NCBI RefSeq assembly: GCF_009765275.1
Contig: NZ_VOPH01000003.1
Coordinates: forward strand, 248,001-312,000
DNA length: 64,000 bases
Direction: 5' to 3'
Source: Chachezhania sediminis
GTDB taxonomy: Bacteria; Pseudomonadota; Alphaproteobacteria; Rhodobacterales; Rhodobacteraceae
The translations under genes were made by a program, and so were the position numbers. Below the pieces are notes generated by a model. The model made no database searches, was not told the DNA's origin, and saw nothing but the letters and a program-made list of their open reading frames with translations. Shown in pieces: positions 37,337 through 49,579 of this stretch. Position 1 is the stretch's first letter. Every line of letters begins with the position of its first letter.

Positions 37337-38372
37337 GCCCGCCCGCTCCGTCCATTTCGTCCTCGCGGCCGATCCGCCGCCCCGCCTTGATAAGGCGCTG
37401 GCCCGCGACGTGCCAGCCGATGCGTCCCTGTCGCGCACGCGTCTGGCCCGGCTGATCGCCGACGGCGCGGTCCGCGTCGACGGCACCGTGGCCACGGAAG
37501 CCAAGGCCCGGGTCGCGGAGGGGGCCCGGATCGAGATCACGGTGGAAGAGGCGGAGGAAAGCGATATCCTCCCCGAGGCGATCCCCCTGGCCATCGTCTT
37601 CGAGGACGACGACCTGATCGTCGTCGACAAGCCCGCCGGCATGGTCGTCCACCCGGCCCCCGGCACGCCCAATGGCACGCTGGTCAACGCGCTGCTGCAC
37701 CATTTCGGCGACAGGCTTTCAGGCGTGGGCGGCGTGAAGCGGCCGGGCATCGTTCACCGCATCGACAAGGACACCAGCGGCCTGCTGGTCGTGGCCAAGT
37801 CCGACGCGGCGCACCACGGCCTTGCCGCCCAGTTCAAGGCCCACACCGCCGACCGCGCCTACCTTGCGCTCTGCCACGGCGCGCCGGATCCCGGCGATCC
37901 GCGCCTGCACGGGCTGCAGGGCGTGTCCTTCGAACCGGGCGGCGTCATGCGCATCGCCACCGAACTGGGCCGCCATCGCTTCGACCGCCAGCGCCAGGCC
38001 GTGGTGCCTGCAGGCGGCCGCCGCGCCGTGACCCGCGTCAGCCTGGAAGAACCCTTCGGCCCGCCGGGTGCCCTTGGTGCGGCGCTGGTCCGCTGCCGTC
38101 TTGAAACCGGCCGCACCCACCAGATCCGGGTTCACATGGCCTATGTCGGCCACGGCCTGATCGGCGACCCGCTCTATGGCGGAGCCCGAAAGGCCGGCAA
38201 GAAGGCCATGGGCGAAACGGCGGCACAGGCCATCGACGCCTTTCCCCGTCAGGCGCTGCATGCCGAGACGCTGGGTTTCGAACACCCGGTCACGGGCGAG
38301 ATGTTGAGCTTTCGTTCACCATTGCCGGCAGATCTCGTTGACCTGATCGCGGTCCTGCGACAGCTTTCGTAA
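37335..38372 (+). CDS. rluD: 23S rRNA pseudouridine synthase, RluD type
   Basis: A 345-residue RluA/RluD-family enzyme. The S4 domain is at residues ~15-75 (PPRLDKALARDVP, SRTRLARLIADGAVRVDG). The catalytic domain has VDKPAGMVVHPAPG and the catalytic Asp in GIVHRIDKDTSGLLVVAKS, then TGRTHQIRVHMAYVGHGLIGDPLYGG. The longer upstream frame is rejected because the family N terminus begins at the ATG in CATG at 37335. RluD modifies U1911/1915/1917 of helix 69. It is divergent from DUF6476 and lies upstream of rpoH. Confidence 0.95.
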   Translation: MPARSVHFVLAADPPPRLDKALARDVPADASLSRTRLARLIADGAVRVDGTVATEAKARVAEGARIEITVEEAEESDILPEAIPLAIVFEDDDLIVVDKPAGMVVHPAPGTPNGTLVNALLHHFGDRLSGVGGVKRPGIVHRIDKDTSGLLVVAKSDAAHHGLAAQFKAHTADRAYLALCHGAPDPGDPRLHGLQGVSFEPGGVMRIATELGRHRFDRQRQAVVPAGGRRAVTRVSLEEPFGPPGALGAALVRCRLETGRTHQIRVHMAYVGHGLIGDPLYGGARKAGKKAMGETAAQAIDAFPRQALHAETLGFEHPVTGEMLSFRSPLPADLVDLIAVLRQLS

Positions 38373-38402
38373 CGAACCGCACATGCGCGTGAGCGCACGG
38401 GC

Positions 38403-38420
38403 CTTGTCCTTTCGGACAAG
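38403..38420 (+). promoter_or_regulatory. hairpin in the rluD-rpoH gap
   Basis: CTTGTCC-TTTC-GGACAAG, a 7-bp stem with 4-base loop, 30 bp after the rluD stop; CCCGAAAAA follows rather than a T-run. A TTGAAG (38453-38458) with TAAATG (38475-38480), spacer 16, may be an rpoH promoter. Weak support for both. Confidence 0.35.
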
Positions 38421-38520
38421 CCCGAAAAACGCCATAGTGCGACCCTGACCTCTTGAAGGTCAGACCCCGTGCCCTAAATGAAATGTTAAGTCTCTATACA
38501 TTCGGAGGGACGTACCAAAC

Positions 38521-39417
38521 ATGGCAAATTACGCCAATCTGCCGGCCCCGACGCCCGAAGGCGGGCTCAACCGGTATCTTCAGGAAATCCGGCGCTTCCC
38601 GCTGCTGGAACCGGAAGAGGAATACATGCTGGCCAAGCGCTGGGTCGAGGAACAGGATACCGAGGCCGCACACCGCATGGTCACCTCGCACCTGCGGCTC
38701 GCCGCCAAGATCGCCATGGGCTATCGCGGCTACGGGCTGCCGCAGGCCGAAGTGATTTCCGAGGCCAATGTCGGCCTGATGCAGGCGGTGAAACGCTTCG
38801 ACCCCGAAAAGGGCTTCCGCCTCGCGACCTATGCGATGTGGTGGATCCGCGCTTCGATCCAGGAATATATCCTGCGGTCCTGGTCGCTGGTGAAGCTGGG
38901 CACCACGTCGGCGCAGAAGAAGCTGTTCTTCAACCTGCGCAAGGCCAAGGCCCGCATCGGCGCGCTGGAGGAAGGCGATCTGCGCCCCGAGAACGTCAAG
39001 CAGATCGCCAACGATCTGGGCGTGACCGAAGACGAGGTGATCTCGATGAACCGGCGGATGTCGGGGGGCGACGCGTCGCTCAACGCCACCATCGGGACCG
39101 AGGGCGACAGCGCCATGCAATGGCAGGACTGGCTCGAGGACGAGGACGCCGATCAGGCAGGCGATTACGAGGCCCGGGACGAGCTCGAGGCCCGTCGCGA
39201 GCTTCTGGCCCAGGCCCTGGACGTGCTGAACGACCGCGAGAAGGACATCCTGACCCAGCGCCGCCTGGCCGATCAGCCGGTGACCCTGGAAGAGCTGTCG
39301 ACCCAGTACAATGTCAGCCGCGAGCGTATCCGCCAGATCGAGGTCCGTGCCTTCGAGAAGCTTCAGAAGAAGATGCGCGACCTCGCGGGCGACAAGGGCA
39401 TGCTCGCCTCCGCCTGA
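38521..39417 (+). CDS. rpoH: RNA polymerase sigma-32 factor RpoH
   Basis: A 298-residue heat-shock sigma factor. Region 2 has GLMQAVKRFDPEKGFRLATYAMWWIRASIQ, the RpoH box appears as AQKKLFFNLRKAKA (~residues 138-151), region 3 follows, and region 4.2 is VTLEELSTQYNVSRERIRQIEVRAFEKLQ. It directs transcription of chaperone and protease genes after heat or oxidative stress. The ATG is preceded by GGAGG. The upstream 148 bp contain no FUSE-like RNA structure that I can recognise. The gene often follows rluD in alphaproteobacteria. Confidence 0.97.
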   Translation: MANYANLPAPTPEGGLNRYLQEIRRFPLLEPEEEYMLAKRWVEEQDTEAAHRMVTSHLRLAAKIAMGYRGYGLPQAEVISEANVGLMQAVKRFDPEKGFRLATYAMWWIRASIQEYILRSWSLVKLGTTSAQKKLFFNLRKAKARIGALEEGDLRPENVKQIANDLGVTEDEVISMNRRMSGGDASLNATIGTEGDSAMQWQDWLEDEDADQAGDYEARDELEARRELLAQALDVLNDREKDILTQRRLADQPVTLEELSTQYNVSRERIRQIEVRAFEKLQKKMRDLAGDKGMLASA

Positions 39418-39483
39418 CCCGTTGCAGGCGGAGAGCGGCCCCGGTCCGCGCCTGCGCCCGCACCAGTCTCGCAATGCAATCGA

Positions 39484-39512
39484 AAAGGCCGCACCCATCG
39501 GGCGCGGCCTTT
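39484..39512. terminator. bidirectional terminator between rpoH and pepF
   Basis: AAAGGCCGC / GCGGCCTTT, a 9-bp stem with an 11-base loop, 67 bp after the rpoH stop. A/T-rich ends on both arms allow action on convergent transcripts. Confidence 0.7.
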
Positions 39513-39532
39513 GTCATTCCGGGCACCAGGCC

Positions 39533-39605
39533 CCCACTTCTTTGGTCTTCAAATACCTCGGGGGAGTCGCCCGAAGGGCGGCCGGGGGCAGAGCCCCCGT
39601 CCACA
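39533..39605. repeat. Rhodobacterales-type intergenic repeat
   Basis: Reads CCACTTCTTTGGTCTTCAAA, then ATACCTCGGGGGAGTCGCCC and GGCCGGGGGCAGAGCCCCC; the last portion is a GGGGGCAGAGCCCCC hairpin. It is related in layout (T-rich lead, AAATA, CTC-CGG core) to the elements at 21849-21882 and 25511-25550. Confidence 0.5.
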
Positions 39606-39622
39606 GAGGCCGACAGGCGTAG

Positions 39623-41437
39623 TTACCCCTCCATCGCCTCCAGCTCGTCGATGAAGCCGGAAATCATCGACAGCCCCTTGTCCCAGAACGCCGGGTCCGA
39701 GGCATCGAGCCCGAAGGGCGCCAGAAGTTCCTTGTGCCGCTTCGAGCCGCCGGCCTTAAGCATCTCGAAATACTTCTCCTGGAAGCCCGCATCGCCCTCT
39801 TCGTAGACGGAATAGAGCGCGTTCACCAAACCGTCGCCGAAGGCATAGGCATAGACGTAGAAGGGCGAATGGACGAAGTGCGGGATATAGGCCCAGAAGG
39901 TCTCGTAGCCGTCCATGAAGTCGAAGGCCGGCCCCAGGCTTTCGGCCTGGACGCTCATCCACAACGCGTTGATGTCGTCGGGCGTCAGCTCCCCGTTCCG
40001 GCGCGCCGCGTGCAGCTTGCATTCGAAGTCGTAGAAGGCGATCTGGCGGACGACCGTGTTGATCATGTCCTCGACCTTGCCCGCCAGCAGCACCTTGCGC
40101 TGGGCCTGCGTTTCGGCCTTGGACAGAAGCTTTCGGAAGGTCAGCATCTCGCCGAAGACCGACGCCGTTTCCGCCAGCGTCAGCGGCGTCGACGACAGCA
40201 GTTCGCCCTGACCGGCCGCCAGCACCTGGTGCACGCCATGGCCCAGTTCATGGGCCAGCGTCATCACGTCCCGCGGCTTGCCCAGATAGTTCAGCAGCAC
40301 GTAGGGATGCGCGTCCGTGACCGTGGGATGTGCGAAGGCGCCGGGCGCCTTGCCGGGCTTCACGCCGGCATCGATCCAGCCCTTCTTGAAGAAGGGCTCC
40401 GCGATCTCGGCCATCTTGGGGGAAAAGTCGCCATAGGCGCCCATCACCATGCCCTCGGCCTCGTCCCAGCCGATGGTGCGGGGATCTTCCATCGGCAGCG
40501 GCGCGTTCCGGTCCCAGACCTGCATCCGGTCCAGGCCCAGCCATTGCCGCTTCAGCTCGTAGTACCGGTGCGACAGCTTCGGATAAGCCTTCACCACGGC
40601 CTCGCGCAGGGCCTCGACCACCTCGGGTTCGACCTGGTTCGACAGGTGGCGCGCGGTCTGGGCCGTGGGCATCTTGCGCCAGCGGTCCATGACCTCCTTT
40701 TCCTTGGCCTGGGTGTTGTGGACCCGGGCAAAGGTCTTGATATTGCCTTCGAACACGCGGGCAAGTTCTTGGGCCGCCGCCTCGCGCTTCGACCGGTCCG
40801 TGTCGGTCAGGAAGTTCAGCGTGGCTTCGATCCCCATCGTCTCGCCGTCGATCTCGAATTCCAGGCCGGCGATGGTCTCGTCGAACAGACGCTCCCACGC
40901 ATCGCCGACGACGCCCAGGTCGTGGAGGAACTTTTCCATCTCGTCCGACAGCTGGTGCGGGCGCATGGCGCGGATGTTGTCGAAGATCGGCTTGTAACGG
41001 GCGAGTTCGGCATTTGCCTTGAGCAGTGCGGTCAGGTGATCTTCGGGCAGGCGGTTCAGTTCCAGCGTGAAGAAGACCAGCGGCGTGGTGAAATTGGTCA
41101 GCTTCTCCTGGCAGTCCGACAGGAACTTGGCGCGGGACGCATCCGTTGTCTGCTGATAGTATCGCAGACCGGCAAAGGACATGATCCGGCCGGCGACGCG
41201 GTCGATGTCTTCCTGGCGCTGGATGCAGGCCAGCAGACCGTCGGCATCCAGCGTGTCCAGCTTGCCTTCATAATCGGCGGCGAAGTCGGCACAGGCCTTT
41301 TCCAGCCAGTCGAGGTCGCGCGCCAGTTCCGGTGCGTCCTCGCCCGAATAGAGATCCGTCAGGTCCCATTCCGGCAGGTCGCCCAGGTTCTTGCCCCCGG
41401 CCGAGGCATTGGCGTCGAAAAGCGGCGTTCGGATCAT
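39623..41437 (-). CDS. pepF: M3-family oligoendopeptidase F
   Basis: A 604-residue zinc metallopeptidase. The active site HEXXH is in MTLAHELGHGVHQVLA (~residues 390-405), with the third ligand Glu in LAETASVFGEML. The N-terminal helical region (DLTDLYSGEDAPELARDLDWLE) is typical of PepF/M3B. It degrades cytosolic peptides of about 7-17 residues. The ATG at 41437 with AGAGG upstream was chosen over one 30 bp upstream. The ligase gene on the same strand ends 67 bp upstream. Confidence 0.95.
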   Translation of the reverse strand: MIRTPLFDANASAGGKNLGDLPEWDLTDLYSGEDAPELARDLDWLEKACADFAADYEGKLDTLDADGLLACIQRQEDIDRVAGRIMSFAGLRYYQQTTDASRAKFLSDCQEKLTNFTTPLVFFTLELNRLPEDHLTALLKANAELARYKPIFDNIRAMRPHQLSDEMEKFLHDLGVVGDAWERLFDETIAGLEFEIDGETMGIEATLNFLTDTDRSKREAAAQELARVFEGNIKTFARVHNTQAKEKEVMDRWRKMPTAQTARHLSNQVEPEVVEALREAVVKAYPKLSHRYYELKRQWLGLDRMQVWDRNAPLPMEDPRTIGWDEAEGMVMGAYGDFSPKMAEIAEPFFKKGWIDAGVKPGKAPGAFAHPTVTDAHPYVLLNYLGKPRDVMTLAHELGHGVHQVLAAGQGELLSSTPLTLAETASVFGEMLTFRKLLSKAETQAQRKVLLAGKVEDMINTVVRQIAFYDFECKLHAARRNGELTPDDINALWMSVQAESLGPAFDFMDGYETFWAYIPHFVHSPFYVYAYAFGDGLVNALYSVYEEGDAGFQEKYFEMLKAGGSKRHKELLAPFGLDASDPAFWDKGLSMISGFIDELEAMEG

Positions 41438-41504
41438 GGTGGACCTCTTGTTGGCGTGTCGCCCCAAGACTTAGGCCCCGCCGGGCCGAACCTCAAGGAA
41501 GGGC

Positions 41505-43100
41505 TCAGCCATAGAGCGCCAGAAGCGCCTTCAATTCGTCCAGGGTCCCCGCATCGGCCACCGTCTTGTCGTGGCGCCAGCGGGCCATGCGGGGAAAGCG
41601 CAGGGCGATGCCCGATTTGTGGCGGGGGCTGGCCTGAATGCCTTCGAAGGCGATTTCGAACACATGGGTCGGGGTCACCTGCCGGACGGGGCCGAAGCGT
41701 TGCAGGGTGTTCTGGCGGACCCATTGGGTGATCTGGCCGAATTCCTCGTCCGTCAGGCCGGAATAGGCCTTGGTGAAAGGCACCAGCGCCTCGCCATCGC
41801 GGACGGCGAAGGTGAAGTCGGTGTAAAGGTTGGCCCGCCGCCCGTGGCCCGCCTGCGCATAGATCATCACCGCGTCGATCGACAGCGGGTCGAGCTTCCA
41901 TTTCCACCAGTCGCCGCGTTTGCGCCCGGTCGCATAGGCGCTGTCGGCCCGCTTCAGCATCAGGCCCTCGGCACGTTGGTCCCGGGCGGTGGCGCGGGTG
42001 TCGGCCAGCGTCTTCCAGTCGGTGAAAGGCAGGGCGGGCGACAGGCGGATCGGCACGGTATCCGGCAGCGCGACGGTCAGCCGTTCCAGCCGGGCCCGGC
42101 GCCCGGCGAAGGGCAGGGCGCGGATGTCCTGGCCGCCGTCTTCCAGCAGGTCATAGGCGAGCAGCATCGCCGGCGCCTCGGCCAGCAGCTTCTTTGGCAC
42201 GGTCTTGCGGCCGATGCGTTTCTGCAGGTCGGCGAATGGCAGGGGGGCATTGTCGGCCCAGGCCAGGACTTCCCCGTCGATGACGGTGCCATCCGGCAGG
42301 AAATCGGATGTGACCGCGAATTCGGGGAAGCGGTCGGTCATCAGCTCCTCGCCCCGGGACCAGAGGTGGTGCTGCCGGCTGCGTACGATCAGCTGGCCGC
42401 GGATGCCGTCCCATTTCCATTCGGCGTGCCAGTCGTCGGGCGGGCCCAGGTCCTGCGGAGCCATGTCCAGACCATGGGCCAGGCAGAACGGATAGGGCCG
42501 CGCCGTGTCGGCATCCATGTCGTTCGACAGGATCAGCTGGTCCCATGTCGTGGTCGCGGGCGTCCAGTCGCCCATCAGGCGAAGGGCGATTTCCGCCTCT
42601 TCCTGCCCGGTGGCGCGGGCCAGGGCGCGGGTCATCAGCTTGCGCGAGATACCGACCCGGAAGCCGCCGGTGATCAGCTTGTTGAAGAGAAACCGTTCGG
42701 TGCCGCCCAGGTGCGACCAGGCCTCGGCCACGGCCGCGCGGCGGATGTCCTCCGGCTGGCCGGCAAGGGCTGCGAGGCGCGTCAGCCAGTCGGACAGCGT
42801 GCCGCCGTCGGTTCCGTCCTCGCTGTCGGGCAGGAGCAGGGCCAGCGTTTCGGCCAGATCGCCGACTACGGCATAGGAGTCCTCGACCAGCCAGTCGGGC
42901 AGGCCCGCGATCTCGCCCGCCCAGCGGCGGAGCTCGGTGGTCGTGGCCGCGCGTTTCGGCCGGCGCCCGGAGAAGAGCGCGACGGTCCAGAGCCGGTCGG
43001 GTTCCGGCGCGGTGGACAGGTAGTGGGCCAGCGCCTCGACCTTGGGATTGGTGCGGGTCGTGCCGTCGATGGCGGTGTAGAGGGCGGCGAAGTGCTTCAC
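41505..43100 (-). CDS. ATP-dependent DNA ligase (damage-response type)
   Basis: A 531-residue ligase. The adenylation motif is EWKWDGIRGQLI (nucleotidyl Lys). Motif III is in LAYDLLEDGGQDIRALPF and motif IV in AEGLMLKRADSAY; motif V is GDWWKWKLDP. The N-terminal ~190-residue DNA-binding domain (KHFAALYTAIDGTTRTNPKVEAL) marks the cisplatin-response, exonuclease-linked ligase group. The GTG start at 43100 overlaps the exonuclease stop (GTGA), so the two are coupled. It seals nicks in damage repair; in many bacteria the unit also includes an Lhr-like helicase and a PdeM phosphoesterase, which are missing here. Confidence 0.93.
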   Translation of the reverse strand: MKHFAALYTAIDGTTRTNPKVEALAHYLSTAPEPDRLWTVALFSGRRPKRAATTTELRRWAGEIAGLPDWLVEDSYAVVGDLAETLALLLPDSEDGTDGGTLSDWLTRLAALAGQPEDIRRAAVAEAWSHLGGTERFLFNKLITGGFRVGISRKLMTRALARATGQEEAEIALRLMGDWTPATTTWDQLILSNDMDADTARPYPFCLAHGLDMAPQDLGPPDDWHAEWKWDGIRGQLIVRSRQHHLWSRGEELMTDRFPEFAVTSDFLPDGTVIDGEVLAWADNAPLPFADLQKRIGRKTVPKKLLAEAPAMLLAYDLLEDGGQDIRALPFAGRRARLERLTVALPDTVPIRLSPALPFTDWKTLADTRATARDQRAEGLMLKRADSAYATGRKRGDWWKWKLDPLSIDAVMIYAQAGHGRRANLYTDFTFAVRDGEALVPFTKAYSGLTDEEFGQITQWVRQNTLQRFGPVRQVTPTHVFEIAFEGIQASPRHKSGIALRFPRMARWRHDKTVADAGTLDELKALLALYG

Positions 43101-44107
43101 GAGGCGTCGGCCTCGGCTTCGTCGCCGCCGTACCGGGTTTCGAGGGGGGCGGCGTCGTAGCCCTGTTCGGTCAGCCATCGGGCGAAACTGTCGGTATAGC
43201 CATGGGTGACGAGCACCCGTTCGGCGCCGGTGGCCGCGATGGCCGCGTTGAGGCCGGGCCAGTCGGCGTGGTCCGATATGGCAAACCCCCGGTCGCCGCC
43301 GCGCCGCCTGCGGATGCCGCGCAGCTGCATCCAGCCGCTGGCGAAGCCCGTGGTGATGGGCCCCAGGCGGCCCATCCAGGCGGACCCGAAGGCAGAAGGC
43401 GGGGCCAGGACGATGGCACCGGGATGGTCGGCGATCTTCGTGTCCGGCGTGATCAGGATCGTGGGCGGCAGGGGGATCCCCTGTTGGCGCAGGATCTCTG
43501 TCGTGGTCTCGATCGCGCCATGGGTCAGGACAGGACCTCTCTGCCGGTCGAGAAGGCACAGAAGGCGCTGAGCCTTGCCCAGCGCATAGGCGCCGAGCAC
43601 AGGGGTCTGGCCATCGGCCCGCGCCTGCCGCCACCAGCCGTTGATTTCGGCTGCCAGCTCCGCCTGCGGGCGCCAACGGAACACGGGCAGACCGAAGGTG
43701 CATTCGGTGATGAAGGTATGGCAGCCGACAGGTTCGAACGGGGTAGAGAGGCCGTCGGCTTCGGTCTTGTAGTCGCCCGAGACGCACCAGACCTCTCCGC
43801 CCACCTCGACCCGGATCTGGGCGGAGCCGGGGACATGGCCGGCCGGATGGAACGAGACCGTGGCGCCGCCGATGGCGATCTGTCGGTCATAGGGCGCGGT
43901 CTCCAGCGTGATGTTGCCCAGACGGTGGAACAGGACCGGCGCGCAGAGGTCGGTCGACAGGTAGCGCGCGCTGCCGGGCCTTGCGTGATCGGCATGGCCA
44001 TGGGTGATCAGCGCGCGGTCGACCGGGTGCCACGGATCGATGTGGAAATCGCCGGCAGGGCAGAAAAGGCCGCGGTCAGTGACGGTGAGGACGGGGGCGC
44101 GGGTCAT
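43097..44107 (-). CDS. ligase-associated DNA exonuclease (metallo-beta-lactamase/beta-CASP)
   Basis: A 336-residue nuclease of the SNM1/beta-CASP group. The metal motif HGHADHARPG (HxHxDH) lies at residues ~35-44, with FHPAGHVPGSAQIRVEVGG and CVSGDYKTEADG following. The beta-CASP part includes LGAYALGKAQRLL, and VLVTHGYTDSFARWL is near the end. Together with the ligase it forms the Exo-Lig pair known from the four-gene Lhr-Lig-Exo-Pe repair cluster. Coupled to the ligase by a 4-bp overlap. Confidence 0.93.
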   Translation of the reverse strand: MTRAPVLTVTDRGLFCPAGDFHIDPWHPVDRALITHGHADHARPGSARYLSTDLCAPVLFHRLGNITLETAPYDRQIAIGGATVSFHPAGHVPGSAQIRVEVGGEVWCVSGDYKTEADGLSTPFEPVGCHTFITECTFGLPVFRWRPQAELAAEINGWWRQARADGQTPVLGAYALGKAQRLLCLLDRQRGPVLTHGAIETTTEILRQQGIPLPPTILITPDTKIADHPGAIVLAPPSAFGSAWMGRLGPITTGFASGWMQLRGIRRRRGGDRGFAISDHADWPGLNAAIAATGAERVLVTHGYTDSFARWLTEQGYDAAPLETRYGGDEAEADAS

Positions 44108-44157
44108 GTCCGCAAGGATAATGCGTCCGGAACGGAAAGCGAACGGATTCTGTGGCG

Positions 44158-44336
44158 GGGATCTGGATCACCACGCAGATGGGCACCATCTGCACGGATC
44201 CCCCGTCGCTTGTGCTGCCTGCGCCAGGCCGCCACCCCCGCCAAGGGCAAGCCGCGCGTGCCGCGTGGGGCTTGCGGCCCCCTGACGGCGGCAGCGGCCC
44301 GTCCCGTGCAGGCAGCGCTACGGTGCTCCGCGCAGG
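44158..44336. repeat. degenerate dispersed repeat, copy 1
   Basis: This segment and 53533-53712 share blocks in the same order: GATCACCACG / GCTCACCACG, the CCGTCGCTTGTGCTGCCTG / CCATCGCTTCTGCTGCCTG block, AAGGGCAAGCCGCGCG (identical), then GGCAGCG...CTCCGCG. The copies are ~180 bp and diverged. No protein is evident. It fills the 300-bp gap between the exonuclease and the hydrolase. Confidence 0.6.
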
Positions 44337-44404
44337 TGGCCATTTGGAGCATTTCGGGGGGCGGTGCAGCCGCGGGGCGGCCCGGCCAGCGGAGACGAAG
44401 CGCG

Positions 44405-45349
44405 TCAGGCGATATGGGCGCTGTAGAAGGCGTCGATCCGGTCGTGGAGCATCTGGCGCACCTCCGGCGTTTCGAAAAGGATTTCGTGCTGGGCGCCCGG
44501 GACAAGTTCGAACTGGCAGCCGGGCCAGTTCTCGGCGCGGGTGCGCAGCATGTCGAGGTCGGCGATCTGTTCGCAGGCGCCCGCCAGCGTCAGACAGGGG
44601 GCGTCGGGGGCGGCCATCGCCTGGATCGCGTCGATCTCGGCCAGGGCCGCGCCCAGCCAGTTTAGCGAGGGGCCACCCAGCGAGAGGTCGTGATGCGCCT
44701 CAAGCTGACGTTTCATATGGTCGAACATCTGCGGGTCGCTGGTCAGGGTATTGCCCTCGAAGGGTTTGACCAGGACCATGTTGTCGGTCGGTGATGTCGG
44801 TGCGCGCAGGCCGCCCAGGCCCAGAGCCGGGGCCACACTGGTCAGAACGTCGGCCAGCACGCGCAGAGGGCGGGGGCCGATCTGAATGCCCCACATCGGG
44901 CCGGTGAAGACTGCGGCAGCCACGTCCAGCCCTTCGGTCATGGCCCGCATGCCGATGGCGCCGCCCATGGAATGGCCCAAGAGGACCCGCGGTTGCGGCA
45001 GGTCCAGTTCGGTGGCGCCGGCGATCACCGCCTTCACGTCGTGCTGGAAGTCGGGGAAATGGTCGATATGGCCGATGAGACGGTTCGGCAGGGCCCGGTC
45101 GGCCAGGCCCTGGCCGCGCCAGTCCACCGCCAGCACGGCATAGCCGCGGGCGACGAAGGCATCGGCGACGATGCCGTATTTCTCGCAATGTTCGGTCCGG
45201 CCGGGGAACAGCAGGATGGTGGCCCGGGCCGGGCCGTCGGGGCGCCAGACGGCGATGCGGATCCGCACGCCGTCGGCGCTGTCCAGCCACCAGGCCTGAC
45301 CGCCCGGAGGGCCGCCGGCCACGTCATCGAAGAACGGTGCCGGCGTCAT
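44405..45349 (-). CDS. alpha/beta hydrolase, lysophospholipase (PldB)-like
   Basis: A 314-residue alpha/beta hydrolase. The oxyanion region is ILLFPGRTEHCEKYG, the nucleophile elbow GHSMGGAIG (Ser ~126) and the late catalytic His GAQHEIL (~residue 288). VDWRGQGLADRALPN is the typical lysophospholipase/monoacylglycerol-lipase phrase. It would release fatty acids from lysophospholipids or monoglycerides. Its start lies 4 bp after the stop of the SCP2 gene, so the two lipid-related proteins form an operon. Confidence 0.9.
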   Translation of the reverse strand: MTPAPFFDDVAGGPPGGQAWWLDSADGVRIRIAVWRPDGPARATILLFPGRTEHCEKYGIVADAFVARGYAVLAVDWRGQGLADRALPNRLIGHIDHFPDFQHDVKAVIAGATELDLPQPRVLLGHSMGGAIGMRAMTEGLDVAAAVFTGPMWGIQIGPRPLRVLADVLTSVAPALGLGGLRAPTSPTDNMVLVKPFEGNTLTSDPQMFDHMKRQLEAHHDLSLGGPSLNWLGAALAEIDAIQAMAAPDAPCLTLAGACEQIADLDMLRTRAENWPGCQFELVPGAQHEILFETPEVRQMLHDRIDAFYSAHIA

Positions 45350-45353
45350 CCGG

Positions 45354-45644
45354 TCAGCCCAGCAGCGACGACAGCGCCATGGCCGCGCCCATGTCGCCGT
45401 CGATCTTGATCTTGCCGGTCATGAAGGCTGCCGTCGGGTTCAGATCGCCCTGGAACAGCGCCATCAGCGTGTCGGCATCGGCGGTGATGGTCACGTCGGA
45501 TTCTTCATCGGCGACGCGCACGCCATCCGGGTCCAGCATCACGGCGCCCTCGTCGGGGACCGCGAACTTCACCGTCTTGCTCATCGTCTGATCGCCCAGC
45601 TTGGCTCTCAGTTCTTCCGCCATCTTGTCGAGAAATTCGCTCAT
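45354..45644 (-). CDS. SCP2 sterol-carrier-domain protein
   Basis: A 96-residue stand-alone SCP2 domain: MSEFLDKMAEELRAKLG, KTVKFAVPDEGAVMLDPDG, DVTITADADTLMALFQGDLNP and AAFMTGKIKIDGDMGAAMAL. It has the hydrophobic pocket fold that carries lipids or acyl-CoA. The ATG at 45644 follows GAGGGAAG. First gene of a pair with the lysophospholipase-like hydrolase. Confidence 0.92.
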   Translation of the reverse strand: MSEFLDKMAEELRAKLGDQTMSKTVKFAVPDEGAVMLDPDGVRVADEESDVTITADADTLMALFQGDLNPTAAFMTGKIKIDGDMGAAMALSSLLG

Positions 45645-45721
45645 TTTCTTCCCTCGCTCTCGGGGGTTTGACGCACGCGCCTCTGGCAATTGCCCTGCAC
45701 GACGCTAAAGTAGACGGTGCC

Positions 45722-46378
45722 ATGAGAGACCTAAACCCCCATCTCAAACCTGTCGTGACGGCAAGTCTGGTATTCCTCCAGTTGCTGTTCGCGGGCTTGA
45801 CAGCGGGCCCCGCTCTTGCCCAGCCGGTCGACGATCCGGCCGGCACGGAAGAACGCGGCGACAGCATGCCGACGGCCGCGCTGCCGGAAGGTCACGCCGA
45901 CCTGACGGATGAAGGCGCGCTGCTGAAGGCGTTGCGCACTGCCGACCCGGACGAGGCGGAGCACCTGGAACGGCAGCTTCAGGCGCTCTGGTCGAAAAGC
46001 GGCTCGCCCGCGATGGACCTGCTGTTGCGCCGTGGCCGCGATGCGCTGGAAAACGGGGAACCCGGACTGGCCATCGAACACCTGACCGCGCTGGTCGATC
46101 ATGCGCCGGACTTTGCCGAAGGCTGGCAGATGCGCGCGGCGGCCTATTTCCAGGTCGAACTCTATGGCCCGGCGCTGTCGGATCTGGAACATGCGCTGGC
46201 GCTGAACCCGAACCATTACAATGCCATGTTGGGCCTTGGCTCCATCCTCGAATCCGTGGGGCTGGACGATCTGGCGTGGGAGGCCTATTCGCAGGCCCAC
46301 GAGATAAATCCGAACCAGGAGGATGTCGCGAAAGCCCTGGACCGCCTGCGCCGCTCCGTCGAAGGGACGGACCTGTAA
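45722..46378 (+). CDS. periplasmic TPR protein
   Basis: A 218-residue protein starting MRDLNPHLKPVVTASLVFLQLLFAGLTAGPALA, a signal peptide. Two to three TPR units lie at ~residues 100-205 (AIEHLTALVDHAPDFAEGWQMRAAAYF, ALSDLEHALALNPNHYNAMLGLG, AWEAYSQAHEINPNQED; quoted in short pieces). TPRs mediate protein contacts; the partner is unknown. It lies 27 bp upstream of the helicase gene on the same strand and is likely cotranscribed. Confidence 0.88.
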   Translation: MRDLNPHLKPVVTASLVFLQLLFAGLTAGPALAQPVDDPAGTEERGDSMPTAALPEGHADLTDEGALLKALRTADPDEAEHLERQLQALWSKSGSPAMDLLLRRGRDALENGEPGLAIEHLTALVDHAPDFAEGWQMRAAAYFQVELYGPALSDLEHALALNPNHYNAMLGLGSILESVGLDDLAWEAYSQAHEINPNQEDVAKALDRLRRSVEGTDL

Positions 46379-46405
46379 CCCCACCTGACATCCAAGGGGC
46401 TCAAG

Positions 46406-49576
<3,171 letters not shown>

Positions 49577-49579
49577 CCG

